This document shows, one piece after another, positions 55,285-64,000 of a DNA stretch of 64,000 bases. The DNA is taken from the NCBI RefSeq assembly GCF_007859855.1, contig NZ_SJPK01000011.1, forward strand, positions 1 to 64,000. The letters are read 5' to 3'. Source of the DNA: Allorhodopirellula solitaria (GTDB taxonomy: Bacteria > Planctomycetota > Planctomycetia > Pirellulales > Pirellulaceae). Each line of letters begins with the position of its first letter. The stretch's first letter is position 1. The position numbers and the translations under genes are program-made. Below the pieces are notes generated by a model, which was not told the origin of the DNA, ran no database searches, and worked only from the letters and a program-made list of their open reading frames with translations.

Positions 55285-56238
55285 ATGGCGAAACGGATGA
55301 CCAAGCTGCAACAGCTCCAAAGTGGCGGTGCTGCAGCGAAACCGGTTGAGGCAAGCGATTCGGTTTGCGCCGACTTCTTGATCTATCTCAAACGGGAGTG
55401 CCATCTCGCGAAAAATACGGTGGATGCCTACACCCGCGACATGAAACAGTTCCTCGCCTGGCTCGATGGTCGCCAAGCGGCGGACATGAATATCACGGAA
55501 CTCTCCGGATTCGTAGGCTATCTTCACGACCGCAATCTGGCTCCCGCATCGATCTCACGCAACATCGTGGCGGTGCGGACGTTTTACAAATATTTGCAAT
55601 TGGAGGGTCTCGCCAGCGAGAATCCTGCGGAATTGCTCGCGACCCAAAAGGCATGGCAGCGGATGCCGGGCGTGATGTCGCCCTCCGAGGTCGAGGCGTT
55701 TCTGTCCGCGGTTAAGAAGAGCGATTCGTTTTGGGAGCGGGACCGGGCGCTGCTCGAAGTGCTCTACGCCACGGGCTGCCGCGTCTCGGAGGTGTGTTCG
55801 CTGCGGGTCCGCGACCTATCCCTGCCCGAGAAACACCTGCGTTGCCACGGCAAGGGGGATAAACAGCGGATGGTACCGATCGGGGGACAGGCGATCGCCG
55901 CCATTGAATTCTATCTCGCGCAAGCCCGTGGGATTCTGGCCGGCCGCGCTCCCTCGCTCTGTGATGAACTGTTTTTATCTCGCAGCGGACGTCCGCTCGA
56001 CCGCATCCAGCTCTGGCGGCTGGTCAAACGCTACGCCAAGCGGGCAGGGATCCTCGCTGAGATCAGTCCGCACTCGCTCCGGCACAGCTTCGCAACCCAT
56101 CTGCTCGGCGGCGGCGCCGACCTGCGGCAGGTCCAAGAGATGCTTGGTCACGCCAGCATTCAAACGACGCAGATCTACACGCATGTCGAGCATAGCCGAT
56201 TGCAACGCGTCCACCGCGAGTTTCATCCGCGGGCGTGA
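55285..56238 (+). CDS. xerD: XerC/XerD-type tyrosine recombinase
   Basis: The 317-residue protein has a SAM-like N-terminal core-binding domain (DFLIYLKRECHLAKNTVDAYTRD). The catalytic domain carries the full active-site set: R166 (TGCRVSEV), K190 (CHGKGDKQR), H263 and R266 (SPHSLRHSFATHLL), H289 (LGHASIQTTQIYTHV) and Tyr298. This is the size and layout of housekeeping XerC/D, which resolve chromosome dimers at dif. The gene is followed within 5 bp by a 77-bp repeat array. Assignment to XerD rather than XerC is by general resemblance only. Confidence 0.88.
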   Translation: MAKRMTKLQQLQSGGAAAKPVEASDSVCADFLIYLKRECHLAKNTVDAYTRDMKQFLAWLDGRQAADMNITELSGFVGYLHDRNLAPASISRNIVAVRTFYKYLQLEGLASENPAELLATQKAWQRMPGVMSPSEVEAFLSAVKKSDSFWERDRALLEVLYATGCRVSEVCSLRVRDLSLPEKHLRCHGKGDKQRMVPIGGQAIAAIEFYLAQARGILAGRAPSLCDELFLSRSGRPLDRIQLWRLVKRYAKRAGILAEISPHSLRHSFATHLLGGGADLRQVQEMLGHASIQTTQIYTHVEHSRLQRVHREFHPRA

Positions 56239-56242
56239 AATA

Positions 56243-56752
56243 GTCGACCGACGGCTCCGCCCGTCGGGAGTTCGGTGCGCTGGTTGAGCTCAGACGGTCG
56301 GAGCCGTCTGGCTACGATAGTCGACCGACGGCTCCGCCCGTTGGGAGTATGGTGTGTTGGATTAGCTCAGACGGACGGAGCCGTCTGGCTACGATGGTCA
56401 ACCGACGGCTCGGCCCGTCGGGAGTATGGTGCGTTGGATTAGCTCAGACGGTCGGAGCCGTCTGGCTACGATAGTCGACCGACGGCTCCGCCCGTCGGGA
56501 GTATGGTGCGTTGGATTAGCTCAGACGGACGGAGCCGTCTGGCTACGATGGTCGACCGACGGCTCCGCCCGTCGGGAGTTCGGTGCGTTGGATTAGCTCA
56601 GACGGACGGAGCCGTCTGGCTACGATAGTCGACCGACGGCTCGGCCCGTCGGGAGTTTGGTGCGTTGGATTAGCTCAGACGGTCGGAGCCGTCTGGCTAC
56701 GATAGTCGACCGACGGCTCCGCCCGTCGACCGACGGCTCCGCCCGTCGGGAG
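56243..56752. repeat. 77-bp tandem repeat array A (REPIN-like), six full units
   Basis: Units start at 56243, 56320, 56397, 56474, 56551 and 56628, exactly 77 bp apart, then a partial unit begins at 56705 in which the palindrome repeats without its spacer. Each unit has a hairpin ccgacggctccgcccgtcgg, a ~30-bp spacer (gagtatggtgcgttggattag) and a second, inverted relative cagacggacggagccgtctgg, then ctacgatagt. The two hairpin cores are inverted copies of gacggctccgcccgtc. Differences between units are few point changes. Confidence 0.9.
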
Positions 56753-56770
56753 CCTCCTCCTATCGGCTTT

Positions 56771-57267
56771 CAGCACGACCTGCCGCGTCCGAGATGATCG
56801 CTGATCCAACGGCGAGCTCGCTGGTCTCTCTTTCCACCAAATCACCCGTCGCTAGCGCGGCTTCCCATGGGCGGCTGAGCAGAAATCGAACGATCTCGTT
56901 TGGCGCGCGGCGGTGTGATGTGGGTGAGATCGCGACTCGAACGAAGAGAATGACACTCTTTCGGCAAAAAAAATTTCAACAGGCATCTGGCAAGGGCAGC
57001 TCCTACAAGGTGAAAACGAAAGCCCCTGTCGATTGTTGGGGGGCAGGTTCTTAGCGACAGGAGTGTGCCGTCGGCTCCCACTCGCGGTTGCGCTGGAGAA
57101 CTATTGCACAAAAAAATCCCCCAGATATACAAAGCCTATAGAGCCGAGCTAGACTTGTTCACTCGTTCTTTCTGAGGGGAGCATGTGAGCCCTTCGTTCC
57201 CACGAAACCGTGTTGTCCGAGAGATTGCAGTCGTTCATCTGCAGTTCTTGGCAGAGAGTAGATCCTA
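56771..57267. other. Spacer between array A and PEP-CTERM gene
   Basis: About 500 bp with no recognised gene. It contains A-rich runs (aaaaaaatttcaac near 56966, acaaaaaaatccccc near 57109) and presumably the promoter of the PEP-CTERM gene; no clear -35/-10 pair was found. Confidence 0.4.
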
Positions 57268-58128
57268 ATGAAGAATATGGCCAACCTCATCGGCGGTGGA
57301 CTCGCGTTGCTATTCTGCGCGTTTGCGTCCGTTGCGTCGTCTCACGCGGCTACCGTGCTGTATTTCGATGGATTCGAGTCGAACCCAAATACTTGGAGTG
57401 GGGTTACTCAGGTTCCAAATGGTACTGACGGGGTGCCCTCGGCATCGGGCTCTTTTCACGGATCGCCGAGTCTCAACGCCTTTACCCAACTCGGAGGGTA
57501 TAACTTCGGTGCAGGAGGTGGTGTTCCAACGGCGTTTCAGGACTATTCAACTTCACTCGATATCTATCTCGACGTGGGCGGCAGCGGATGGACCAACGGG
57601 ACTCGCTTCGACTATACCTCCGCCATCAATGATAGCGATGGAAATCATGTGCGAGATTTCGCGTTCAATGCTGGATTTTATGATGATGCCACCGGGCCTG
57701 GTAGCGCCAACACGGATCGGTTCATCATTGGTACGAGCAACAATACAGGGCCAAACGAAGATCCCAAGGCGAAGTCGAACCCCATCGCGATCGAGATGAC
57801 TGGATGGTATACGTTCCGGCACACGTTCTATGAGAGCGGTGGCAGTCTGAACGTGGACCTAGCGGTGCTGGATTCATCGGATGTTGTTTTGGGGAGTTGG
57901 ATGTTGACTAGCGGTGCACCCAGCGACCCGATCGGAGATTTCGGCGGAAATCGCTACGGTTGGTTCCCGGGGACTACTCCTGGCGCTAGTAACTTGTTTA
58001 TCGACAACTCCCAACTGACACTCGCTGCCGCGGTTCCAGAACCCGCCTCGCTCGCGTTCTGTGCTCTGGTAGCAATCGGAATGGTCGTGGGTGAAAAGCG
58101 TCGCCGCAGGCAAAAAGAAGCCTCCTGA
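57268..58128 (+). CDS. PEP-CTERM sorting domain protein
   Basis: The 286-residue protein has a signal peptide (LIGGGLALLFCAFASVASSHA). The mature domain is beta-rich and Gly/Asn/Ser-rich (LYFDGFESNPNTWSG, SLDIYLDVGGSGW, GWYTFRHTFYESGGSLNVDL), resembling a concanavalin/laminin-like jelly-roll. It ends in a PEP-CTERM anchor: VPEPASLAFCALVAIGMVVG then RRRR. PEP-CTERM signals are processed by exosortase (EpsH/XrtA), so an exosortase should be encoded elsewhere. The gene is bracketed by 77-bp repeat arrays on both sides. Confidence 0.9.
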   Translation: MKNMANLIGGGLALLFCAFASVASSHAATVLYFDGFESNPNTWSGVTQVPNGTDGVPSASGSFHGSPSLNAFTQLGGYNFGAGGGVPTAFQDYSTSLDIYLDVGGSGWTNGTRFDYTSAINDSDGNHVRDFAFNAGFYDDATGPGSANTDRFIIGTSNNTGPNEDPKAKSNPIAIEMTGWYTFRHTFYESGGSLNVDLAVLDSSDVVLGSWMLTSGAPSDPIGDFGGNRYGWFPGTTPGASNLFIDNSQLTLAAAVPEPASLAFCALVAIGMVVGEKRRRRQKEAS

Positions 58129-58280
58129 AGATTGTTGACGACGTCTTGCTGTCGTCGCATGCGGTTGCATGACCCTGAATTCGACTTGGGTTAGGAGTGA
58201 CTCAGGCTCGACGAGCGGCCCAAACGACAGCAGAGTGGGGCTCTCACGCGAGTCGGGTGGTCGACGGGTTGGCTCCGAAG

Positions 58281-58514
58281 GGTGCGCTGGTTGAGCTCAG
58301 ACGGACGGAGCCGTCTGGCTACGATAGTCGACCGACGGCTCCGCCCGTTGGGAGTATGGTGTGTTGGATTAGCTCAGACGGACGGAGCCGTCTGGCTACG
58401 ATGGTCGACCGACGGCTCCGCCCGTCGGGAGTTTGTGGCGTTGGTTGAGCTCAGACGGACGGAGCCGTCTGGCTACGATAGTCAACCGACGGCTCCGCCC
58501 GTCGGGAGTTCGGC
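58281..58514. repeat. 77-bp repeat array B (same unit as array A)
   Basis: Two complete units begin at 58327 and 58404; a partial left unit (58281-58326) and partial right unit (58481-58514) flank them. The orientation is the same as array A, and the units share the gtcgaccgacggctccgccc and cagacggacggagccgtctg hairpins. Together A and B enclose the PEP-CTERM gene. Confidence 0.88.
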
Positions 58515-58930
58515 AGGTCAATTTGCTGCGGCGGACCGGGCTGTTTACCCATCCATTTTGTGTTCTCTGCGGTTCTCAGTAGCAGGTATCCAGGATGAGA
58601 AATTTTCGTTGGCATTTCTTGCTGCGTCCAACGAGCCCTTGAGCTAGCCTGCGGCGGAGAACGCCCGGTAAGGACTGGCCGCACCACCTGCACCCCATCG
58701 GCCGAGACAACTCTGCTCAGGCCATTGTCCCGGCAGCACCCAAACCTGTTTCGTCCAGGTATCATGAAGGTGACCGGCTTCTTGCGATCTCTGCAAAGAA
58801 TCATCGACGCAGGCGACGCAGTTTTCTCGTCGACCAGCGTCGTTTGTGGATTGTTCCGCCTTGAACGATTGCGATTTGGCTGGGATCTTGCAAATCATCT
58901 TCTCAGTAACTCATCTGACGTGAGCACTTC
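58515..58930. other. Gene-free spacer before aldolase gene
   Basis: The 416 bp after array B show no protein-like frame, repeat or terminator that could be recognised. Confidence 0.4.
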
Positions 58931-60241
58931 ATGCAAATTTCTTCATCCGACCAACGAGCCAAGTGGATTCACCCACGCGATGAGATCATCGCGACGATGC
59001 AGCGGATCTATCGTTCGCGGATGACGACGACGTCGGGAGGCAACCTGTCCATCCGCGACACGAACGGGGATATTTGGATTACGCCAGCCCGGGTGGACAA
59101 GGGGCGGTTACAGCGGGACGACATCGTTTGCGTTCGGCCTGATGGTTCGGTCGATGGCAAGCATCCGCCGTCGTCGGAGTTCCCGTTTCACAAGGCGATC
59201 TATGCTGTGCGACCCGACATCGGTGCCATCGTGCACGCTCACCCGGTGGCGTTGGTGGCCTTCAGCATTTGTGGCCGCACACCGGAGACGCGTATTTTCC
59301 ATCAGGCCAATGCGGTCTGCGGGACGACGGGGTTCGCGCCTTACGCATTGCCAGGTAGTGAACGGCTCGGCGAATCGATTGCCAAGCAGTTTGCGGGCGG
59401 CTGTGATAGTGTGATCCTGGAGAATCACGGGGTGGTCGTCGGCGGTGAGTCGCTGTCGCAATCCTTCGATCGGTTTGAGGCGTTCGAGTTCTGTGCCAAG
59501 ACGTTGATCCATGCTGGTAAGATTGGCAAGATCCAGCACCTCGATGAAACGCAGTTGCAGTTGGCGCGTGATCGCAGCGTCGACCTGGATTCAATTGACG
59601 CTCACGAGCCGACGTCGAATGAGCTCGAGCTGCGCCGCTCGCTGAGCGAATTTGTCCGCCGGGGATGTCGCCAAGGACTTCTGATCAGCACCGAAGGCAG
59701 CTTTTCAGCACGGGTCGACGACGACGCATTTGTCATCACGCCCACCCAGCGTGACCGAGAAACGTTGCAGCCTGGTGATTTGGTCTATGTCGAAGGGGCC
59801 GCGCGGGAGGCAGGAAAGAAGGCGAGCCGAGCGGTGTTAGCCCATCAAGCTATCTATCGCAAGCATCCTGAGGTGCAAGCGATCGCCTTTGCACACCCCG
59901 TCGCAGCGACAGCTTTCAGTGTCACCGATGCCGAGTTCGATTCTAAAACGATCCCCGAGAGTTACGTTTTTCTGCGAGACGTTTGTCGGGTTCCCTACGG
60001 TGTGCAGTATCGGGGCGATGGATCGATCGCCGATCACATCTCCTCCTCGTCGCCCACCGCGGTACTCGAGAATGACGGTGTCCTGATCACCGGCGGGAGC
60101 ATCCTGGCGACGTTTGACCGCTTGGAAGTTTTTGAGTCGACTGCCGAGGCGCTTGTTCAGTCACGAGCCATTGGCCCACTGTCGGTGATGCAGGACAACG
60201 TGATCAGTGAACTTCGCGACGCCTTCGGGCTCAACGATTAG
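58931..60241 (+). CDS. Tandem class II aldolase/adducin-domain protein, second domain degenerate
   Basis: The 436-residue protein consists of two class II aldolase domains. Domain 1 (~15-200) is intact: [31 protein letters not shown] (Glu83), [12 protein letters not shown] (His102, His104), and [12 protein letters not shown] (His166). Domain 2 (~235-430) keeps the fold segments ([57 protein letters not shown]). It has lost Glu83 (to Ala), His102 (to Phe) and His166 (to Asp), so only one zinc ligand remains. Class II aldolases cleave sugar phosphates such as fuculose- or ribulose-phosphate; the second half is likely structural or regulatory. The specific substrate is not apparent. Confidence 0.85.
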   Translation: MQISSSDQRAKWIHPRDEIIATMQRIYRSRMTTTSGGNLSIRDTNGDIWITPARVDKGRLQRDDIVCVRPDGSVDGKHPPSSEFPFHKAIYAVRPDIGAIVHAHPVALVAFSICGRTPETRIFHQANAVCGTTGFAPYALPGSERLGESIAKQFAGGCDSVILENHGVVVGGESLSQSFDRFEAFEFCAKTLIHAGKIGKIQHLDETQLQLARDRSVDLDSIDAHEPTSNELELRRSLSEFVRRGCRQGLLISTEGSFSARVDDDAFVITPTQRDRETLQPGDLVYVEGAAREAGKKASRAVLAHQAIYRKHPEVQAIAFAHPVAATAFSVTDAEFDSKTIPESYVFLRDVCRVPYGVQYRGDGSIADHISSSSPTAVLENDGVLITGGSILATFDRLEVFESTAEALVQSRAIGPLSVMQDNVISELRDAFGLND

Positions 60242-60263
60242 GGCTCGCCCGCAGGGGGCAATT

Positions 60264-60911
60264 TCAGACCCGCTTCGCTACCAGCACTCGAAACAGCGAC
60301 AGCGGGTTGTTTTTGTGGCAGCTCTCCACCTCGATGGGCAATTCGGTCAGCAGCGAATTGACTTCCAGGTCGGTACGCCAACCAAGCCGGCGAGTGATCC
60401 CGCCTGCGGAATCGACGACGCGGGCGATCAACGGATTGTCGCTGCGGAAGTGATTGATCACAAGAATCCGGCCGCCCGGTTTGCAGACACGGACCATTTC
60501 TCGCATCATCTTCTCCGGTTGGGACACCACGCTGATGGTGTGAAAGGACGTCACCAAATCGAAGCTGGCGTCGTCAAACTCGAGCTTCTCCGCGTTCATG
60601 GGGCGCACCTGAATGTGGTCCCATTTCTCTTTCGCGATGAGCGCTTCGGCTTCGGCGAGCATCGACTCGGATAAATCGACGCCGAGCACGTTCGCGTGGA
60701 GGGGGTACGCTTCGAGTGACATGCCGGTCCCCACGCCGACCTCGAGCACCTGGGTTCCCTGCGGGATGTCCAGGGCGGTCAGGTTGCCCTGGATCCGCCG
60801 CCGGGCCACCGCGGGCCAAACCGCTTGATAGGCAGGAACCAGGTTGTGATAAAATGAGCTTTCGTGTGGCTGCGGCGCAGTCTCGCCCGAGGTTGATTCC
60901 AGTTTCAGCAT
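60264..60911 (-). CDS. SAM-dependent methyltransferase, PmtA/UbiE-like
   Basis: ATG 60911 (MLKLESTSGE) gives 215 residues. Motif I is VLEVGVGTGMSLEAYP, followed by VLGVDLSESMLAEAEAL, an acidic loop VRPMNAEKLEFDDASFD, and PEKMMREMVRVCKPGGRILV, the post-motif of class I methyltransferases. The N-terminal FYHNLVPAYQAVWPAVARRR resembles phosphatidylethanolamine N-methyltransferases (PmtA) and UbiE-type enzymes. Lipid methylation is possible but not established. Convergent with the aldolase gene (22 bp apart). Confidence 0.8.
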   Translation of the reverse strand: MLKLESTSGETAPQPHESSFYHNLVPAYQAVWPAVARRRIQGNLTALDIPQGTQVLEVGVGTGMSLEAYPLHANVLGVDLSESMLAEAEALIAKEKWDHIQVRPMNAEKLEFDDASFDLVTSFHTISVVSQPEKMMREMVRVCKPGGRILVINHFRSDNPLIARVVDSAGGITRRLGWRTDLEVNSLLTELPIEVESCHKNNPLSLFRVLVAKRV

Positions 60912-61249
60912 GCTGCACCTTTTCTCACTGCGTGGATCGGTGAGCGTTCGGCTCACGGATGTTTTGATGGGGATTCAATATTTAATCGAAATCGAGGCCT
61001 GTGTCCCAGGCCTGGGGGTCATTTCTCAGCGAATTTTACGCCACAATTACAATTCCGCTACGTTTTCCTCTCTAGGGAGCCCATCGTTGGCCGGCGCGCT
61101 CGCTAGGAATCCCGTCGAATCTTGAGTAGGGTGAATTATCTCACGTTAACAGTATACTCATGCGGTTCGATTTCTCCCACGGGTCATCCATGTTCGCGCT
61201 CCTCCCCTACCGGCAAACTCTACCGCCTTGTTCGCAGAATCGCTCCGCA

Positions 61250-64000
61250 ATGGGGCCGCTGCGCCGCTGTGGCTGGCCATTGTACACAATCGTCTACACG
61301 AGTCTTCTCGTTGTCTCACTCACACACGGTGCTCAGGGCGGGGGCTCGCCCGTGGCGGCGGAGGATCCACCGACTTTCAATGAGCAGGTGCGTCCGATTC
61401 TCTCGAACCACTGTTTTGCCTGCCACGGTCCCGACGAGGACCACCGTGAGGCTGGGCTGCGCTTGGATCTTCCTGACGAGGCTGACTGGGAGGAAGTGGT
61501 TTCGCGCATCCGCTCGGACGACGCGGATGTTCGGATGCCACCGCCGCACGCTAATAAACCGCTCGATGCAGAACAAATCAACACGCTCGGGCGATGGGTC
61601 GAGGCGGGGGCGAACTATGAGGAGCACTGGGCGTTTGTGGCGCCCGTGGCAGCGGCCGTGCCACAGGGCGTCCACCCGATCGACCATTTCGTCGACCAGC
61701 GACTCACTCGCGAGGGCTTGGCTCGCGCCCCTGCCGCCGATCCACTCCTATTGATCCGCCGTCTGTACCTCGATTTGATCGGGCTGCCACCGTCGGTCGC
61801 TCAGGCGGATGCGTTTGCTGCCGATCCATCTCCCGAGGCGTACGGGCAGATCGTTGACGAGTTGTTACAGCGAGACGAGTACGGTGAACGCTGGGCCCGG
61901 CGGTGGCTTGACCTGGCGCGTTACGCCGACACCAACGGCTATGAGAAGGATCGCGATCGCAGCATGTGGCCCTACCGCGACTGGGTCATCGATGCCATCA
62001 ACGATGGCATGCCATTCGACCGCTTCACTATCGAACAGCTCGCTGGGGATATGCTCCCCGGGGCCGGGCCGCAGCAACGCGTGGCGACCGGGTTCCATCG
62101 CAATACCATGCTCAACGAAGAAGGCGGTATCGACCCGATGGAGTTTCGTTATCACGCGATGACCGATCGCGTCGCGACAACGGGTACGACGTGGCTGGGG
62201 CTGACGACTGGCTGTGCCCAGTGCCACACGCACAAGTACGATCCGATCACGCATCGCGATTATTTTGGGATGATGGCCCTACTCAATAACGTCGACGAAC
62301 CCGACTACTTCATCCGCAGCGAGCAGTCGCTCGAGCATCAAGCCTCTCAATGGGCCAAGGCGGACAAGATTCTTTTGGGACTGGAGTCCCATTGGCCGGA
62401 ACCCGAGAGCAGCGAAACCGCTGGGGAAAGCTCGAGCGGTCAGGACGCTCCGTCTGAGAACACTTTCGTTGCCGCGTTCTCGGCCTGGTGGTCAGTTACT
62501 GCGAAGCAAGACGCGTCCTGGGCCACGATCGAGCCCACGGCGGTGTCTGCGAATGTTCCCTATCTGATGCATGAAGACGACGGGATCATCTTTGCTGGCG
62601 GCGATACCTCCAAGCATGACATCTACTCCCTCGCATACCCAGGATCGAAGGCGCCCATTACCGCTATTCGCTTGGAAGCACTTCCCGATCAGCGGTTGCC
62701 CAAATCGGGCCCCGGATCGACTTACTACGAAGGGCCCAAGGGCGACTTTTTTCTAAGTGAATTGGAGATCGAAACGGCGGCGGAAGATTCCGGTACCGAG
62801 CCACAACGAATCGGAATCGCTGGGGCCAGCCAGAGCTATGCGAAGAACCACTTCGGCAGCAATCCGGCTACCGCCGAGATGGCATGCGACGGTGACCTGC
62901 AAACGGGATGGTCGGCGTCGGGGCGCCCTGGGCTGCGGCACATCGCCGTCTTCGTTCTCGAAAAACCCATTCCAGCGGGCACGCCGCTGAACCTGCGAAT
63001 GCACTTTGGACGCCATTTCGCCAGCTCGTTGGGGAAGTTCCGGGTTAGTGTCACCAACGCCACAGGCGAGAAACCCCGGGCGACCCTGTTGGCGACCGAG
63101 CTACTGCAGTCGCTCGATGTTGATGCCGCCAAAGCGAACAGGGAGGTCCGAAAAGCCTTCCTCCTGGGTACCGAAGAGCTGGAGAAAACCGCTCGGCAAT
63201 GGGTGAGCCTCCGCAGTACACCGCCCGGCACACCCACGCTTGTGATGCGGGAACGACCGCCGGAGCACCCCCGGCCGACGTTCTTGCACCGGCGTGGTGA
63301 GTACACGCAGCCGACCGAGCAAGTTTCACCGCGTGTCCCCGATGTGCTGCGCTGGGCGGGCGACGCCTCGCCGACGAACCGGTTGGAATTCGCTCGTTGG
63401 ATCGTCGCACGTGACAATCCGTTGACCGCCCGCGTCGTCGCCAACCGAGCCTGGGCCGCTTTCTTCGGGAACGGCATAGTGAACACGGTCACGGATTTCG
63501 GCATGCAGGGATCGCCCCCCTCTCACCCGCAGCTGCTTGACTATCTCGCGGTCGATTTGATGGACGGTGGTTGGGACGTCAAGCAGCTCCATCGATTGAT
63601 CGTGACCAGCGCCACCTACCAGCAATCCTCGCGGATCGATCCATCGAATGATGACCCGCGAGCGGGGGTGCTCTTGAGTCGATTTCCACGCAAGCGATTG
63701 GACGCCGAGGTCATTCGCGACGTCTCACTTGCCGCTGCGGGGTTGCTCGAATCGAAAATGCATGGACCGCCCGTGCGGCCACCCCAACCCGCCGCCGCGC
63801 AAGCGGCGAACTACGCCAAGTCGAATTGGCACGCTAGTGAGGGTGCGGACCGGTACCGCCGGGGAATCTATACCTATCAGCAGCGGACGGCACCTTTTGC
63901 TATGTTCGCGACGTTCGATGCGGGATCAGGTGAGTCCTGTCTCGCCCGCCGCGACGTCTCCAACACGCCATTGCAGTCGCTGACATTGATGAATGATCCG
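61250..64000 (+). CDS. PSD1 / planctomycete cytochrome c domain protein (3' end beyond window)
   Basis: The frame is open from ATG 61250 to the last base (917 codons), so the C-terminus is cut. The start follows a signal-like sequence (LYTIVYTSLLVVSLTHGAQG); an in-frame ATG at 61190 would add 20 residues. Domains in order: planctomycete cytochrome c (NEQVRPILSNHCFACHG, haem CFACH at 55-59), DUF1549 (RRLYLDLIGLPP ... WLDLARYADTNGYEKD) ending in a second CAQCH at ~322-326 (GCAQCHTHKYDP), a discoidin-like insert, and DUF1553 (NPLTARVVANRAW, FLSRFPRKRLDAE-like segment). Such proteins are usually followed by a DUF1501 gene, which would lie beyond the window. Confidence 0.93.
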   Translation, partial: MGPLRRCGWPLYTIVYTSLLVVSLTHGAQGGGSPVAAEDPPTFNEQVRPILSNHCFACHGPDEDHREAGLRLDLPDEADWEEVVSRIRSDDADVRMPPPHANKPLDAEQINTLGRWVEAGANYEEHWAFVAPVAAAVPQGVHPIDHFVDQRLTREGLARAPAADPLLLIRRLYLDLIGLPPSVAQADAFAADPSPEAYGQIVDELLQRDEYGERWARRWLDLARYADTNGYEKDRDRSMWPYRDWVIDAINDGMPFDRFTIEQLAGDMLPGAGPQQRVATGFHRNTMLNEEGGIDPMEFRYHAMTDRVATTGTTWLGLTTGCAQCHTHKYDPITHRDYFGMMALLNNVDEPDYFIRSEQSLEHQASQWAKADKILLGLESHWPEPESSETAGESSSGQDAPSENTFVAAFSAWWSVTAKQDASWATIEPTAVSANVPYLMHEDDGIIFAGGDTSKHDIYSLAYPGSKAPITAIRLEALPDQRLPKSGPGSTYYEGPKGDFFLSELEIETAAEDSGTEPQRIGIAGASQSYAKNHFGSNPATAEMACDGDLQTGWSASGRPGLRHIAVFVLEKPIPAGTPLNLRMHFGRHFASSLGKFRVSVTNATGEKPRATLLATELLQSLDVDAAKANREVRKAFLLGTEELEKTARQWVSLRSTPPGTPTLVMRERPPEHPRPTFLHRRGEYTQPTEQVSPRVPDVLRWAGDASPTNRLEFARWIVARDNPLTARVVANRAWAAFFGNGIVNTVTDFGMQGSPPSHPQLLDYLAVDLMDGGWDVKQLHRLIVTSATYQQSSRIDPSNDDPRAGVLLSRFPRKRLDAEVIRDVSLAAAGLLESKMHGPPVRPPQPAAAQAANYAKSNWHASEGADRYRRGIYTYQQRTAPFAMFATFDAGSGESCLARRDVSNTPLQSLTLMNDP

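Noticed and set aside
55285-56752. Integron (integrase plus attC array)
   Set aside because: The recombinase shows no obvious integron-integrase insertion between its motifs, and the repeats are contiguous without gene cassettes between them.
56243-58514. CRISPR array at the 77-bp repeats
   Set aside because: The whole 77-bp unit repeats with only point differences; there are no unique spacers between short repeats, and no cas genes are present.
61122-61754. A 210-codon plus-strand frame at the start of the PSD1 gene
   Set aside because: It is in a different frame from the CxxCH and DUF1549 motifs and is rich in Arg, Ser and Thr without domain features.

Overview
This 64-kb window looks like chromosomal DNA of a planctomycete, most likely a Rhodopirellula-like member of the Pirellulaceae. 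The inference rests on family content: a DUF1559 pilin-like protein with a small lipoprotein partner, a PSD1-type protein (planctomycete cytochrome c domain plus DUF1549/DUF1553), a large PVC-type cytochrome/beta-propeller protein, a Tat-exported Gfo/Idh/MocA oxidoreductase, a PEP-CTERM protein, a very cysteine-rich exported protein, few clear Shine-Dalgarno sites and several probable TTG starts. No plasmid, prophage or rRNA operon is visible.

Layout: 0.3-6 kb holds a giant SF1 helicase-nuclease and an internally deleted AlbA/Schlafen-type gene, the only block resembling an accessory or defence locus. 6.5-9.5 kb holds tRNA-Arg(ACG), tRNA-Thr(CGT), a TPR protein with two RNA polymerase alpha-CTD-like domains and tgt; this block is bracketed by two inverted copies of a ~225-bp hairpin-rich repeat. 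10-17 kb holds gyrA, a CbbX/SpoVK-like AAA+ ATPase and glutamate decarboxylase. 17-23 kb holds the large cytochrome protein, an M32 carboxypeptidase and a zinc-ribbon membrane protein. 23.8-26.8 kb holds the primary sigma factor translationally coupled to a TPR/glycosyltransferase-like protein. 26.9-34 kb holds the DUF1559 pair, an MFS transporter with a coupled methyltransferase, a BrkB-type membrane protein and thiG. 34-40 kb holds envelope genes (a BRCT-like coiled-coil protein, a secreted unknown, the Cys-rich protein, a Tat oxidoreductase). 40-49.5 kb is mostly minus strand: a MurE-like protein with an altered P-loop, an amidohydrolase, an isolated atpI-like/atpB pair, an M20 peptidase, and an ATP-grasp/ComB/CPXCG cluster. 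49.8-64 kb holds an HlyD-like adaptor with a cyclase-fold protein, HU, YkgJ, galE, a XerD-type recombinase followed by a 77-bp repeat array, a PEP-CTERM gene flanked by a second array, a class II aldolase duplication, a methyltransferase and the PSD1 gene, which runs off the end.

The most unusual feature of the window is its small non-coding mobile or palindromic DNA. At least five families are visible: a 157-bp MITE with an 8-bp target duplication, nested inside an older element; inverted hairpin clusters; a TIR family based on gtagtggacgaggcgacg in compact and expanded forms, one of which supplies a gene's stop codon; a 29-bp-arm inverted repeat upstream of gyrA; and two REPIN-like arrays with an exact 77-bp period.

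The coding novelties worth following are the helicase/Vsr-like/GreA-like fusion, the TPR/double alpha-CTD protein, the coupled ComB and ATP-grasp enzymes, the MurE-like protein with the altered P-loop, and the fused aldolase whose second half has lost its metal site.
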